This document shows positions 8,164 to 16,624 of a DNA stretch of 64,000 bases, in pieces; positions within the stretch are counted from its first letter, which is position 1; each line of letters starts with the position of its first letter. The stretch is from Planctomycetota bacterium (GTDB lineage: Bacteria > Planctomycetota > Phycisphaerae > Phycisphaerales > UBA1924): contig JAEYUO010000117.1 of assembly GCA_023432465.1 (NCBI GenBank), forward strand, positions 45,630 through 109,629. The letters are read 5' to 3'. A program made the position numbers and the translations under genes. The notes under the pieces were generated by a model that saw only the letters and a program-made list of their open reading frames with translations, was not told the origin of the DNA and ran no database searches.

Positions 8164-9614
8164 TGTGGCGACCCTCTCGATCGGGAGCTTGGCCCGACCA
8201 TGATAAACCGTGAATCTCGCGTCCTGTCCTCGCCGCTTTCCACGCGGATCACGGCGACACACCTGCCGTCCTTGAACGCCGATGGCGGGACGATGATCCC
8301 GCCGGTGATGGCGCGCGTTTCACCCGGATTCAGCGTCGCCGGCGGATCGTCGAGTCGAAGCTCGGCGCCCTCGGGCGAGATGACGGTGAAGGTGACCGGT
8401 GCGACGACGTCAAGCCGATTGGCGAGCTTGAGACTGACAGGGTTGCGGATGTTGCCGTCGCTCAGCGTCGAGAAGGGGAGCCCCAGGCCGCGCGTGACGA
8501 TCAGTTCCACGCCCCCGGTCGTTGAGAGGACAAGGAGGAAGAGCGTCGCCACGACGAGCAGGATCGCGGGATACACGATGACGCGCGGGCGGAGGATGTG
8601 CGGCTTCTCTCCGGCCATCGACGCCTCGGAGCTGTAGCGGATCAGCCCCTTGGGACGACCGATCTTGGTCATCACCGCATCGCATGCATCGATGCACTGC
8701 GCACAGCCGATGCACTCCATCTGCAACCCGTTGCGGATGTCGATTCCGGTGGGGCAGGTGGTCACGCAGAGATGGCAGTCGATGCAATCGCCCAGCGCTG
8801 CGGGTTCATCGGTCTGGCCGACTGTCAGGGTCACTGGCGTCGCGACCTTGCGGCGGGCCTTGCCCCGGGGCTCGCCGCGTTTGCGGTCATAGCTGATGAT
8901 GAGGGACTGGCGATCAAGCAGGGCGGCCTGGAAGCGGCCGTAGGGGCAGGCGACCAGGCACACTTGTTCGCGGAAGAAGCCGAAGTCAAAGAGCATGAGC
9001 CCGGTGACAATGACCACCACGGCAAATCCGATCGGGTGATTCAGCGGCGAGCCAAAGATCCAGTGGCGAAGCTGCTCCACTCCCACGAAGTAGGCGAGGA
9101 ATGTGTGTGCGAGGAATGCGGCAGCGATGAGGTAGACGACGTACTTCAGAAACTTGGCCAGGCCGGAGCCCTTGAAGCCGCCCGTGCGAACGCGGCCGGG
9201 CGCACCCTCGAAGAGGCGCTCGATCGGACGGAACAGGAACTCCATGTACACCGTTTGCGGACACCCCCACCCGCACCAGACGCGGCCGAACAGGGCGGTG
9301 ATGAAGAAGATGGCCAGGAACACGCCGACCATCAGCAGAGCGATGAGGAGCGTGTCAGTGGGGAGAAAAGTCTTGCCGAACAGCGTGAACCGGCGAGCAG
9401 GCAGGTCCAGCAGCACCAGCGGCTTGCCGTTGATCGACAGATAGGGAATGAGCGTGAAGATCGCGATGAGCAGATAGGCGACAGCGCGACGTGCGGTCAG
9501 AAAGCGGCCGAGGGAGAGCTTCGGGGTGATCCAGCGACGCGATCCGTCGTCGTTGAGCGTCGAGAGAATGCTCCCCGCCTCGGAGTCGACCGGCGGTGAG
9601 TTGTCGGCGTTCAT
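8160..9614 (-). CDS. ccoG: CcoG, cytochrome c oxidase accessory polyferredoxin
   Basis: 484 residues from the ATG at 9614. Several membrane helices carry two Cys pairs (FGRVWCGWGCPQTVYMEF and CLVACPYGRFQAALLD). A cytoplasmic-type ferredoxin block with two 4Fe-4S motifs follows (CIDCHLCVTTCPTGIDIRNG and CIGCAQCIDACDAVM), then a C-terminal Ig-like domain (VAPVTFTVISPEGAELRL). CcoG is reported to reduce copper for CcoN assembly. It lies 57 bases after ccoP and overlaps ccoH by four bases. Confidence 0.97.
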   Translation of the reverse strand: MNADNSPPVDSEAGSILSTLNDDGSRRWITPKLSLGRFLTARRAVAYLLIAIFTLIPYLSINGKPLVLLDLPARRFTLFGKTFLPTDTLLIALLMVGVFLAIFFITALFGRVWCGWGCPQTVYMEFLFRPIERLFEGAPGRVRTGGFKGSGLAKFLKYVVYLIAAAFLAHTFLAYFVGVEQLRHWIFGSPLNHPIGFAVVVIVTGLMLFDFGFFREQVCLVACPYGRFQAALLDRQSLIISYDRKRGEPRGKARRKVATPVTLTVGQTDEPAALGDCIDCHLCVTTCPTGIDIRNGLQMECIGCAQCIDACDAVMTKIGRPKGLIRYSSEASMAGEKPHILRPRVIVYPAILLVVATLFLLVLSTTGGVELIVTRGLGLPFSTLSDGNIRNPVSLKLANRLDVVAPVTFTVISPEGAELRLDDPPATLNPGETRAITGGIIVPPSAFKDGRCVAVIRVESGEDRTRDSRFIMVGPSSRSRGSPQ

Positions 9615-9671
9615 GGCCTGTTTCTCCAGTCGACTTGGGCGAACATCGAGTCGGACACCTTCGATCTCGGC

Positions 9672-10283
9672 CTACTTCGTCTCAGTCTCAGCCGGGATGG
9701 GCGGCCACGGGTCGATCGGCTGCCCTTCGGGCGGCTTGGGATTGGCGGGGGTTGTGCCGCGAAGGTTCGCGACATACGCGGTGAGGATGACCCGCTCATT
9801 CTGCGAGAGGCGGTTCTCCCACGCAGGCATCGCCTGTCCGCCGGCGCCGCGCGTGATGACGTTGTACAAGTCCTCGAGCCTTCGAACGTTCTTGTAGCTT
9901 TCGTCGGTGAGGTTGACGCCGCTGCTGTCCACGCCGCCGCCGTCCTTCGCATGGCACTGGGCGCAGTTGCCTACGAAGATCGCCTCGGCGACTTCCAGCA
10001 GGCTGGTGTTGGCTCGCATCGCCTGAATGGTCGCCGCATCGTCGGCGAGATCGCCGACTTTGCCGAAGAGCCTTCTGCTCTCCTCGACCTTCGCGGCCTG
10101 CCAGGCGTCGGTCACGGTCCACGACTCGGAACTGGCCTGGAAGAACAGGAAGTAGAACACCGAGAACACGATGCTCGCAAGGAAGAGCATGTGCCACCAG
10201 CCCGGGGTCGGGTTGTCGTACTCTCGGATGCCGTCATACTCGTGCGCGAGAAGGTTCTCTTCGCTGTGGTGCTTGCCGCTCAT
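9672..10283 (-). CDS. ccoP: CcoP, cytochrome c subunit of cbb3 oxidase (one haem site)
   Basis: 203 residues from the ATG at 10283; a TTG at 10304 is a less likely alternative. The N-terminus has HEYDGIREYDNPTPGWWHML, the usual CcoP signature, followed by a membrane helix at about 31-49. The only haem c motif is CAQCH at 107-111 (NCAQCHAKDGGG), with a likely Met ligand in GGQAMPAWENRLS. Canonical CcoP is longer and dihaem, so this is a short monohaem form. The subunit passes electrons from soluble donors towards CcoO. Confidence 0.93.
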   Translation of the reverse strand: MSGKHHSEENLLAHEYDGIREYDNPTPGWWHMLFLASIVFSVFYFLFFQASSESWTVTDAWQAAKVEESRRLFGKVGDLADDAATIQAMRANTSLLEVAEAIFVGNCAQCHAKDGGGVDSSGVNLTDESYKNVRRLEDLYNVITRGAGGQAMPAWENRLSQNERVILTAYVANLRGTTPANPKPPEGQPIDPWPPIPAETETK

Positions 10284-10319
10284 CTTCGGTGATCCTTCCT
10301 TCAATCCGCGGTTCCGGGT

Positions 10320-10496
10320 TCAGCGGTCGCGGGGCGCATCTTCGAGGGGGAGCTGGGCCGCTTCGGCGTAGTCCTTGGCGTGGCGGTTTCGCAGCACACG
10401 CCACGATACCGCGATGAACACGCCCAGAAAAATGACCAGGGCCACTTGGGGAAACGTCGCCAGATTCATGTTGCTCACGATGTCGCTCATACGCAT
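10320..10496 (-). CDS. ccoQ: CcoQ-like small subunit of cbb3 oxidase
   Basis: 58 residues, between ccoNO and ccoP. The start ATG at 10496 follows CAGGAG with a 7-base gap; a second in-frame ATG lies at 10490. The protein has a single helix (FPQVALVIFLGVFIAVSWRV) followed by a basic-acidic cytoplasmic tail (RNRHAKDYAEAAQLP). CcoQ sequences are poorly conserved. The call rests on size, topology, the tail rich in charged residues after the helix, and position. Confidence 0.8.
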   Translation of the reverse strand: MRMSDIVSNMNLATFPQVALVIFLGVFIAVSWRVLRNRHAKDYAEAAQLPLEDAPRDR

Positions 10497-10514
10497 CGTC
10501 GGTCTCCTGCGGGG

Positions 10515-12890
10515 TTACTTCGGTTCATCCGCCGGCGCGGGGGCATTGATGTCCGTGCCCAGCCGCTGGAGATAAGCAAGCAGTGCGATGACCTGCTTGT
10601 CCGCCATGCCGGAATAGCCGCCCTGTCCTTCGAGTTCCGCGGCGAGACCCGCGGCCTGTTCTCTGGCCATCTCGGCCGCACGCCCGGGTTTCACGGCCTC
10701 GCCATACGGGATACCCAGCATCGCCATCGCGTTCACGCGCTCCTGAATCCGATCGAAATCAAGGTTGTTCTCGAGCAGATGGGCGTACGCGGGCATGACC
10801 GACTGCTGAATCAGAACGCGAGGGTCTTCGAGGTGCCGGATGCGCCAATCGTGCGACTGCCTTCCGCCGATGCGAGCCAAGTCCGGCCCGATGCGTCGGG
10901 AGCCCCACTGGAACGGATGGTCATAGGCGAACTCTCCGGGCTTGGAGTAGTCGCCGTAGCGCTTCGTCTCGGCGAAGATCGGACGGATCATCTGCGAGTG
11001 GCAGTTGTAGCAGCCCTCGGCGATGTAGATGTCGCGGCCGACGAGTTCGAGCGGCGTGTACGGCTTCACGCTCGCAAGCCTCGGGACGTTCCTCTCCCGC
11101 CACGAACTGGAGAACATCGGGACGATCACCATCGGCACGAGTTCAAGCGCCGATGCGATCACCACGGCGATGACCACCCAGACCGTGAAGCGAACGGGCA
11201 GCCGCTCCCACCGGCGGTGCCACCATGCCTGAAGGAACACATCGCCCTTGTGGCCCAGCTCCGTGTTCGCGGCGAGGCGTGAAGTCGGCCGCGGCGGATC
11301 GCGATACACCGCGCCAAGCCGCGGCGCGGAGTGCACGACCTGGGCGTACTGCTTCGGACGCATTGTCCAGGTCATGACCACGTTCCAGGCGCACATCAGC
11401 ATGCCCGTGAGGAACAGCGTTCCGCCGAGCACGCGGAGCCAGTACATGGGGATCAACCGGATGACGGTGTCAACGAAGTTGGGGTAGGCGAGGCTGCCGT
11501 TCTGATCGAAGGCTCGCCACATCAGGCCCTGCGTCACGCCGGCGAAGTAGATCGGCACGATATAGAGAAGAATGCCGATCGTGCCGACCCACACGTGCGT
11601 CTCGGCAAGTTTCTTGCTCCAGAGCCTGTCCGTCTGGAAGAGCCGCGGCGCCAGCCAGTACAGCATCCCGAAGGTCATGAACCCGTTCCAGCCGAGCGCG
11701 CCCGCGTGCACGTGGGCAATGGTCCAGTCGGTGTAGTGGCTCAGCGCGTTGACGCTCTTGATCGAGAGCATCGGGCCCTCGAACGTCGACATCCCGTAGA
11801 AGGTGATCGCGATGACGAAGAACTTCAGCACCGGATCGGCCGCAACCTTGTTCCATGCTCCACGGAGCGTGAGGAGCCCGTTGATCATCCCGCCCCAGGA
11901 GGGCATCCAGAGCATGAGCGAGAACAGCATGCCCAGCGTGCTCGCCCATTGCGGGAGCGCGGTGTAATGCAGGTGGTGCGGTCCCGCCCAGATGTACAGG
12001 AACACCAGGCTCCAGAAGTGCACGATGCTCAGGCGATAGCTGTACACCGGCCGCTCCGCGGCCTTGGGCAGGAAGTAGTACATCATGCCCAGGAAGGGCG
12101 TCGTGAGGAAGAACGCCACGGCGTTGTGGCCGTACCACCACTGGATCATCGCGTCCTGCACGCCGGCATACACCGAAGAGCTCTTCAGCAGGCTCGAGGG
12201 AATCACCAGCGAGTTGACGACGTGAAGCACGGTGACGGTGGCGATCGTCGCGATGTAGAACCACAGCGCGACATACATGTGCCGCTCGCGACGCTTGATC
12301 AGCGTCATCATGAAGTTGACGCCGAAGAACCCGAGCCACACAACCGCGATCGCCAGATCGATCGGCCATTCAAGCTCGGCATACTCCTTGCTCTGGGTGT
12401 ATCCGAGCGGGAGCGTGATGGCGGCGGAGACAATGATCGCCTGCCAACCCCAGAAATGCAGATTGCTGAGCTTGTCGCTCCACATGCGGGCCTTGCACAG
12501 CCGCTGTGTCGAGTAGTACACCGCCGCGAAGATGGCATTGCCGGCGAACGCGAAGATCGCGGCGTTGGTGTGCAGGGGTCGAAGCCGTCCGAAGTTCAGC
12601 CAGGACGTCTCGTAGAGGAACGCGAAGGCCGAGCCCATCCACGCGAACGGCCGGAAGCCGCCGATGGAGTACTCGGAGGCCACCGGCAGCACTAGTTGGA
12701 GGGCGACCAGCAGCCCGACGAGCATCGCAACCACGCCCCACAGGATGATCGCGAACGTGAACTTCCGGACAATGGCGTCGTCGTAGACGAACTGCTCCAT
12801 CGGCCCGGGCTGGATCTCGCCGTGATCGCGGTGGGGAGCGGTTGCGCCGCTTGCGGAAGGGTGATCCGTCGCCGTTGACATCGCGCTCAT
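10515..12890 (-). CDS. ccoNO: CcoNO fusion: cbb3 oxidase subunits I and II in one chain
   Basis: 791 residues from the ATG at 12890 (GGGAG upstream). The first ~530 residues are CcoN: LRPLHTNAAIFAF (haem ligand), WWYGHNAVAFFL and YIWAGPHHLHYTALPQW (CuB ligands and the active-site Tyr region), and IAHVHAGALGWNGF (haem b and b3 ligands). A linker then leads to CcoO: a membrane anchor (FTVWVVIAVVIASALELVPM), the haem c site EGCYNCHSQMIRP, and a Met ligand near SVMPAYAHL. The enzyme reduces O2 to water with high affinity and pumps protons. Separate ccoN and ccoO genes are the rule in Proteobacteria, while fusions occur in several other phyla. It is the first gene of the operon, with the promoter at 12974-13001. 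Confidence 0.97.
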   Translation of the reverse strand: MSAMSTATDHPSASGATAPHRDHGEIQPGPMEQFVYDDAIVRKFTFAIILWGVVAMLVGLLVALQLVLPVASEYSIGGFRPFAWMGSAFAFLYETSWLNFGRLRPLHTNAAIFAFAGNAIFAAVYYSTQRLCKARMWSDKLSNLHFWGWQAIIVSAAITLPLGYTQSKEYAELEWPIDLAIAVVWLGFFGVNFMMTLIKRRERHMYVALWFYIATIATVTVLHVVNSLVIPSSLLKSSSVYAGVQDAMIQWWYGHNAVAFFLTTPFLGMMYYFLPKAAERPVYSYRLSIVHFWSLVFLYIWAGPHHLHYTALPQWASTLGMLFSLMLWMPSWGGMINGLLTLRGAWNKVAADPVLKFFVIAITFYGMSTFEGPMLSIKSVNALSHYTDWTIAHVHAGALGWNGFMTFGMLYWLAPRLFQTDRLWSKKLAETHVWVGTIGILLYIVPIYFAGVTQGLMWRAFDQNGSLAYPNFVDTVIRLIPMYWLRVLGGTLFLTGMLMCAWNVVMTWTMRPKQYAQVVHSAPRLGAVYRDPPRPTSRLAANTELGHKGDVFLQAWWHRRWERLPVRFTVWVVIAVVIASALELVPMVIVPMFSSSWRERNVPRLASVKPYTPLELVGRDIYIAEGCYNCHSQMIRPIFAETKRYGDYSKPGEFAYDHPFQWGSRRIGPDLARIGGRQSHDWRIRHLEDPRVLIQQSVMPAYAHLLENNLDFDRIQERVNAMAMLGIPYGEAVKPGRAAEMAREQAAGLAAELEGQGGYSGMADKQVIALLAYLQRLGTDINAPAPADEPK

Positions 12891-12956
12891 GCCCTGCGTC
12901 TCCCTGTGATGCGATTGTCCATCCAGTCGGCAGGCCATTGCGGACTAAGAGACAAT

Positions 12957-12977
12957 CATATCGACATATCGTGATTA
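12957..12977 (-). promoter_or_regulatory. Candidate operator at the ccoNO transcription start
   Basis: On the minus strand GATATG occurs twice with a 2-base gap (12970-12965 and 12962-12957). The 21-base block also has symmetric ATCA/TGAT ends. It sits on the predicted start site just below the -10, a position suited to repression, and next to a divergent Rrf2 regulator. Binding is not shown. Confidence 0.3.
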
Positions 12978-13001
12978 TCGTCTATTCTTCGATCAAGTCA
13001 A
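12974..13001 (-). promoter_or_regulatory. Predicted sigma70 promoter of the cbb3 operon
   Basis: Minus strand: TTGACT at 13001-12996, a 16-base spacer, GATAAT at 12979-12974, about 75 bases before the ccoNO start. No convincing FNR box (TTGAT-N4-ATCAA) was found, although the -35 region reads TTGACTTGATCGAA. Confidence 0.55.
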
Positions 13002-13090
13002 GTTGCTGGGCCGCTGCCTGGAAAAGTTCCTGTCCTACCGGAAGTGGGATGCTTGACTCACTGGACGTTTGGATCAAGATTGGTGGCGGG

Positions 13091-13119
13091 TTGACTAACA
13101 GACTTCTGTATCTTATACT
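13091..13119 (+). promoter_or_regulatory. Predicted sigma70 promoter of the Rrf2 regulator gene
   Basis: TTGACT at 13091-13096, exactly 17 bases, then TATACT at 13114-13119, followed by GGAGG (13129-13133) and the ATG at 13136. This leaves a very short leader. It is the best promoter match in the window. Confidence 0.7.
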
Positions 13120-13135
13120 CCGCATTACGGAGGGC

Positions 13136-13573
13136 ATGTCAAAAATGCTAGCACAGGCCGTCGGTTACGCCGCCGCCGCGCTCGGCTGCCTCGCATCTCG
13201 TGAGGGCAAGCCCTTGTTGGTGAAAGAGATTGCGGAGGCCTGTGGGATTCCCCAGGCGTACTTGGCGAAGATCGTCAACGTGCTTGCTCGACGCGGACTC
13301 GTCACGACCCAGCGGGGTATCGGCGGGGGCGTTGCTCTCGCAAGGCCGGCCGAGGAGATCACTCTCCTGGACCTCTGCGAGGCGCTTGGAGACCCCATCG
13401 TGCAGCCGCGCTGCATGCTGGAGAACGCTCCGTGCTCTGATGAGCGTTCCTGCCCTGCACATCGCTTCTGGACGGCGCATCGGGACGAGCAGATCGCGTT
13501 CCTCCGGTCCACGACCGTCGCGGCCATGGCCGAGTTCACGCGCCGGCAGAGTTCGCCGAACACGGCTGGCTGA
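13136..13573 (+). CDS. Rrf2-family Fe-S transcriptional regulator
   Basis: 145 residues from the ATG at 13136, three bases after GGAGG. The N-terminal winged helix reads KPLLVKEIAEACGIPQAYLA, then KIVNVLARRGLVTTQRGIGG, the Rrf2 DNA-binding unit. The cluster site is CMLENAPC followed by SDERSC, giving C-x6-C-x5-C. This is close to the spacing in IscR and NsrR, so a labile Fe-S cluster sensing oxygen, NO or Fe-S status is likely. The gene is divergent from ccoNO with 245 bases between starts. Control of the oxidase operon and of itself is inferred from this placement. Confidence 0.9.
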   Translation: MSKMLAQAVGYAAAALGCLASREGKPLLVKEIAEACGIPQAYLAKIVNVLARRGLVTTQRGIGGGVALARPAEEITLLDLCEALGDPIVQPRCMLENAPCSDERSCPAHRFWTAHRDEQIAFLRSTTVAAMAEFTRRQSSPNTAG

Positions 13574-13730
13574 TGCCGTCGCCGGCTGCCGGATGCGCCG
13601 GATTCTTCGTCCTTGCGCGGAGCCGATTCGCGTGGGATGGCAAAGCACTGTGAGCGCGTGTGTCGATGAACCGTTCCCGGACTCGCGTGAGTCATGGGTC
13701 AGGGGCCGATAAACCGCCACGGGATCCAAG

Positions 13731-16448
13731 GTGCCGATTTCAGATCCGAACGACATCATGGCCTTGGTACGGCAGGCCATCCTGCTGCCGGCATCCGGGC
13801 GAGAGGCCTTCCTTCGCTCCAGGTGCCACGACGACCCGGCGATGCTCGGGCGTGCCCTCGCTGCGCTTCGGGCACAAGACGTGTCGACGATCGCCCGCGA
13901 CACAGCGCAGCCTGAACGCGACCGGGATGAACCGCCGCTCGCGGCGTCGGTCTGCGGCATGCCGGCGCGCCTTGGACGTTACCAGATCCTCGGCCTCCTC
14001 GGTGAGGGAGGCATGGGTGTGGTGTACCTCGCCGAGCAGGACAGTCCGCGGCGTAGCGTCGCGTTGAAGGTCATGCGGCCCGGTGCGCTCTCGCCCCAGC
14101 TTCTACGGCGGTTTGAACTCGAGTCACAGGTGCTCGGGAGGTTGCAGCACCCGGGCATCGCGCAGGTGTTCGAGGCAGGGGTGTTTGATGCGGCGGAGCT
14201 CGGCGGCGCGGCGACGGGCGGGGGCAGCCGGTCCGCCCAGCCGTTCTTCGCCATGGAGCACGTGCGCGGCGTGCCCCTGACGATGTTCGCGGATGGAGCG
14301 AACCCGACTCACGAATCGCTCGATCGGACCGCGCGACTGGAACTGCTCATCAAGGTGTGCGAGGCCGTGCAGCACGCACACGCGAAGGGCGTGATTCACC
14401 GCGACCTGAAGCCGGCGAACATCCTCGTGGTCGAGGATCCCGCCGCGACAGGGTTCGGCCAGCCCAAGGTGCTCGACTTCGGCGTCGCGAGAGCGACCGA
14501 TGGCGACATCGCCGCCGCGACACTGCAGACGGATGTCGGTCAGCTTGTGGGCACTGTGCCATACATGAGCCCTGAGCAGATCGCGGGCGATCCCAACGAG
14601 CTGGATACGCGCTCGGATGTGTACACGCTTGGTGTGATCCTCTACGAACTGCTGTGCGGTCGGCTGCCGCACCGGCTCAGCGACAAGACAGTCCCGGAGG
14701 CTGTCCGCATCATCGGTCAGGAGGACCCAGATCCTCCGTCCTCAGTGGACCGTGCTCTTCGCGGCGACCTGCAGACGATCATTCTTAAGGCTCTGGAGAA
14801 GGATCGATCGCGGCGATACCAGTCCGCTTCGGAGTTTGCCGCGGACATCCGCCGCTTCCTCTCCGATGAGCCGATCTCGGCTCGACCCCCGAGCAGGACG
14901 TACCAGCTTCGCAAGTTCGCGCGCCGGAACAAGGGCTTGGTAGGGGGCCTGTGCGCTGCCGCATTCATGCTGGCCGCGGGTGTGATGGCCGTGTCGTGGC
15001 AGGCTGTCCGTGCCACTCGCGGCTGGGATATGGCACAGACCGAAGCGGACAACGCGCTGGCGGTGAATGAGTTCCTGAATCAGATGCTCGCTTCGGCGGA
15101 CCCGGAGAACAGCGGGGGGCGCGAGGTGACGGTGCGGGAAGTGCTGGACTTGACGGGGCAGAGCGTCGGCGAGATGCTCGGATCGCGCCCACGAGTGCAC
15201 GTCTCGATCCGTGGCACACTCAGCAACACGTACCGGAGCATTGGGGAACTGGATCGTGCGATCGAGCATGCACGCGCGGGGTATGAAGCCGCGCGGGAAG
15301 GCTTCGGACCCGACAGCGCGTTCGCGGTGGACGCTCAGCGGGTGCTCGCGATCATGCTTGTGGAAAAGGGCATTCACGAAGAGGCGGAGGCTCTCAATCG
15401 TGACGCGATCGAACGGGTGAGACGAACGCGGGGAGATGACAGCGCCGACTTTGTGCTCGTCAACGGGGAACTGGCGAGGATCCTGCTGGAGACAGGCCGG
15501 ATCAAGGAATCCGTCGAGGCCTGGCGGAAGTGGATCCCCGAGGCAGAGCGGCTGCTCGGCAAGGAGCACCGCGAGACGCTCACCATGATGAACAACATGG
15601 CGATCGCGCTCAAGGACCTGGGCGAGTATCAGGAAAGCGATGACCTGCTGAGAAAGCTCGTCGAGATCCGCCAGAGAATCTACGGTCCGGATCATCCTCA
15701 GACGCTGTATGCAATCAACAGTCTCGCGGCGAACATCCAACGGCAGGGACGCAACTCGGATGCAGAGCCTCTGTTCCGCGAGACACTTGAACGCAGGCGC
15801 CGAATCCTCGGAAACGACCACGTCTCCACGATCGCCAGTGTCGGCAATCTTGGGGTGACGCTCATCAGCCTGGGTCGGCTGGCGGATGCCGAGCCGCTGA
15901 TTGCCGAGGCGCTCGCCGGGAACCGTCGATTGCTTGGCGATGAGCACGCAAAGACGCTCATCATGATGGCGAATCAGGCATACCTGCTTGAAGAACTTGG
16001 ACGAAGCGACGAGGCCGAAGCGCTCTACCGCGAAACGATCAGCATTCGCAGGAAGGCGTCGGGCGGTCAGGATCCGGAGACCTGGGCTCCGATGAACAAC
16101 CTCGCCACGCTGTACCACCGCCGCGGGAAGCTGACCGAGGCCGATTCGCTCTTTCGTGAGCTGCTCGAGCTGTGCGGCCGGTCGTTGCCGCCGGACCACC
16201 CCTACACAGCCATCTTCAGCAACAACTACGCCGATTGCCTGGTCGATCAGAAGCGGTACGACGAAGCAGAGCGGCTCCTGATTTCCAGTCAGGCGGTGCT
16301 CGACAGCAAGTTCGGCGTCGATCACGCGAGGAGTGTGAAGGGGCGAGCACGGCTTGCGAGACTGTACGACCTCACCGGCCGATCCGAGATCGCCTCAAAG
16401 GTCCGCTCGGAGTCTCCGCCGGCGGAGCTCGGCACGCAGGGTCGGTAG
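13731..16448 (+). CDS. Membrane Ser/Thr protein kinase with C-terminal TPR domain
   Basis: 905 residues from a GTG at 13731; an ATG at 13758 is an alternative start. A short N-terminal helical region precedes a complete Hanks-type kinase domain: GEGGMG at 91-96, VALKV with Lys113, HRDLKPANIL near 223, DFGVAR near 250 and GTVPYMSPEQ. One membrane helix lies at about 402-426 (GLVGGLCAAAFMLAAGVMAV). The remaining ~450 residues are repeated TPR units of the kinesin-light-chain type (ALKDLGEYQESDDLLRKLVE and similar). Architecture and size are typical of planctomycete signalling kinases. No ECF sigma gene precedes it, unlike many relatives. The convergent gene at 16625 encodes an FHA-PP2C protein, a possible antagonist. 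Confidence 0.93.
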   Translation: MPISDPNDIMALVRQAILLPASGREAFLRSRCHDDPAMLGRALAALRAQDVSTIARDTAQPERDRDEPPLAASVCGMPARLGRYQILGLLGEGGMGVVYLAEQDSPRRSVALKVMRPGALSPQLLRRFELESQVLGRLQHPGIAQVFEAGVFDAAELGGAATGGGSRSAQPFFAMEHVRGVPLTMFADGANPTHESLDRTARLELLIKVCEAVQHAHAKGVIHRDLKPANILVVEDPAATGFGQPKVLDFGVARATDGDIAAATLQTDVGQLVGTVPYMSPEQIAGDPNELDTRSDVYTLGVILYELLCGRLPHRLSDKTVPEAVRIIGQEDPDPPSSVDRALRGDLQTIILKALEKDRSRRYQSASEFAADIRRFLSDEPISARPPSRTYQLRKFARRNKGLVGGLCAAAFMLAAGVMAVSWQAVRATRGWDMAQTEADNALAVNEFLNQMLASADPENSGGREVTVREVLDLTGQSVGEMLGSRPRVHVSIRGTLSNTYRSIGELDRAIEHARAGYEAAREGFGPDSAFAVDAQRVLAIMLVEKGIHEEAEALNRDAIERVRRTRGDDSADFVLVNGELARILLETGRIKESVEAWRKWIPEAERLLGKEHRETLTMMNNMAIALKDLGEYQESDDLLRKLVEIRQRIYGPDHPQTLYAINSLAANIQRQGRNSDAEPLFRETLERRRRILGNDHVSTIASVGNLGVTLISLGRLADAEPLIAEALAGNRRLLGDEHAKTLIMMANQAYLLEELGRSDEAEALYRETISIRRKASGGQDPETWAPMNNLATLYHRRGKLTEADSLFRELLELCGRSLPPDHPYTAIFSNNYADCLVDQKRYDEAERLLISSQAVLDSKFGVDHARSVKGRARLARLYDLTGRSEIASKVRSESPPAELGTQGR

Positions 16449-16624
16449 CGGGTGCGAGGGTTCGTGCTGCGCCGGCGTGCCTTACCGAGATCTGCGCGGT
16501 TCAAGAGGTGTGCGTGTTTGCTCGATGCGCGTGGCAACCCGCCCCTCGCTTGCGAGCTTCGCGAGAGTTGGCGCCAAGACGCTGGCAGAGGGACTCTTCC
16601 CCTCCCAGACCGGAGCGACTTCGG

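Noticed and set aside
11331..12695. 454-codon open frame antisense to ccoNO
   Set aside because: Arg/His-rich translation typical of reversed membrane-protein codons. The sense strand has every cbb3 ligand.
12985..13005. FNR-type box in the ccoNO promoter
   Set aside because: TTGACTTGATCGAA keeps only one good half-site and coincides with the -35 element.
14742..16325. Long open frame antisense to the TPR half of the kinase gene
   Set aside because: A shadow of high-GC codon structure. The sense strand encodes a clear kinase-TPR protein, and the antisense product has no motif or plausible start.
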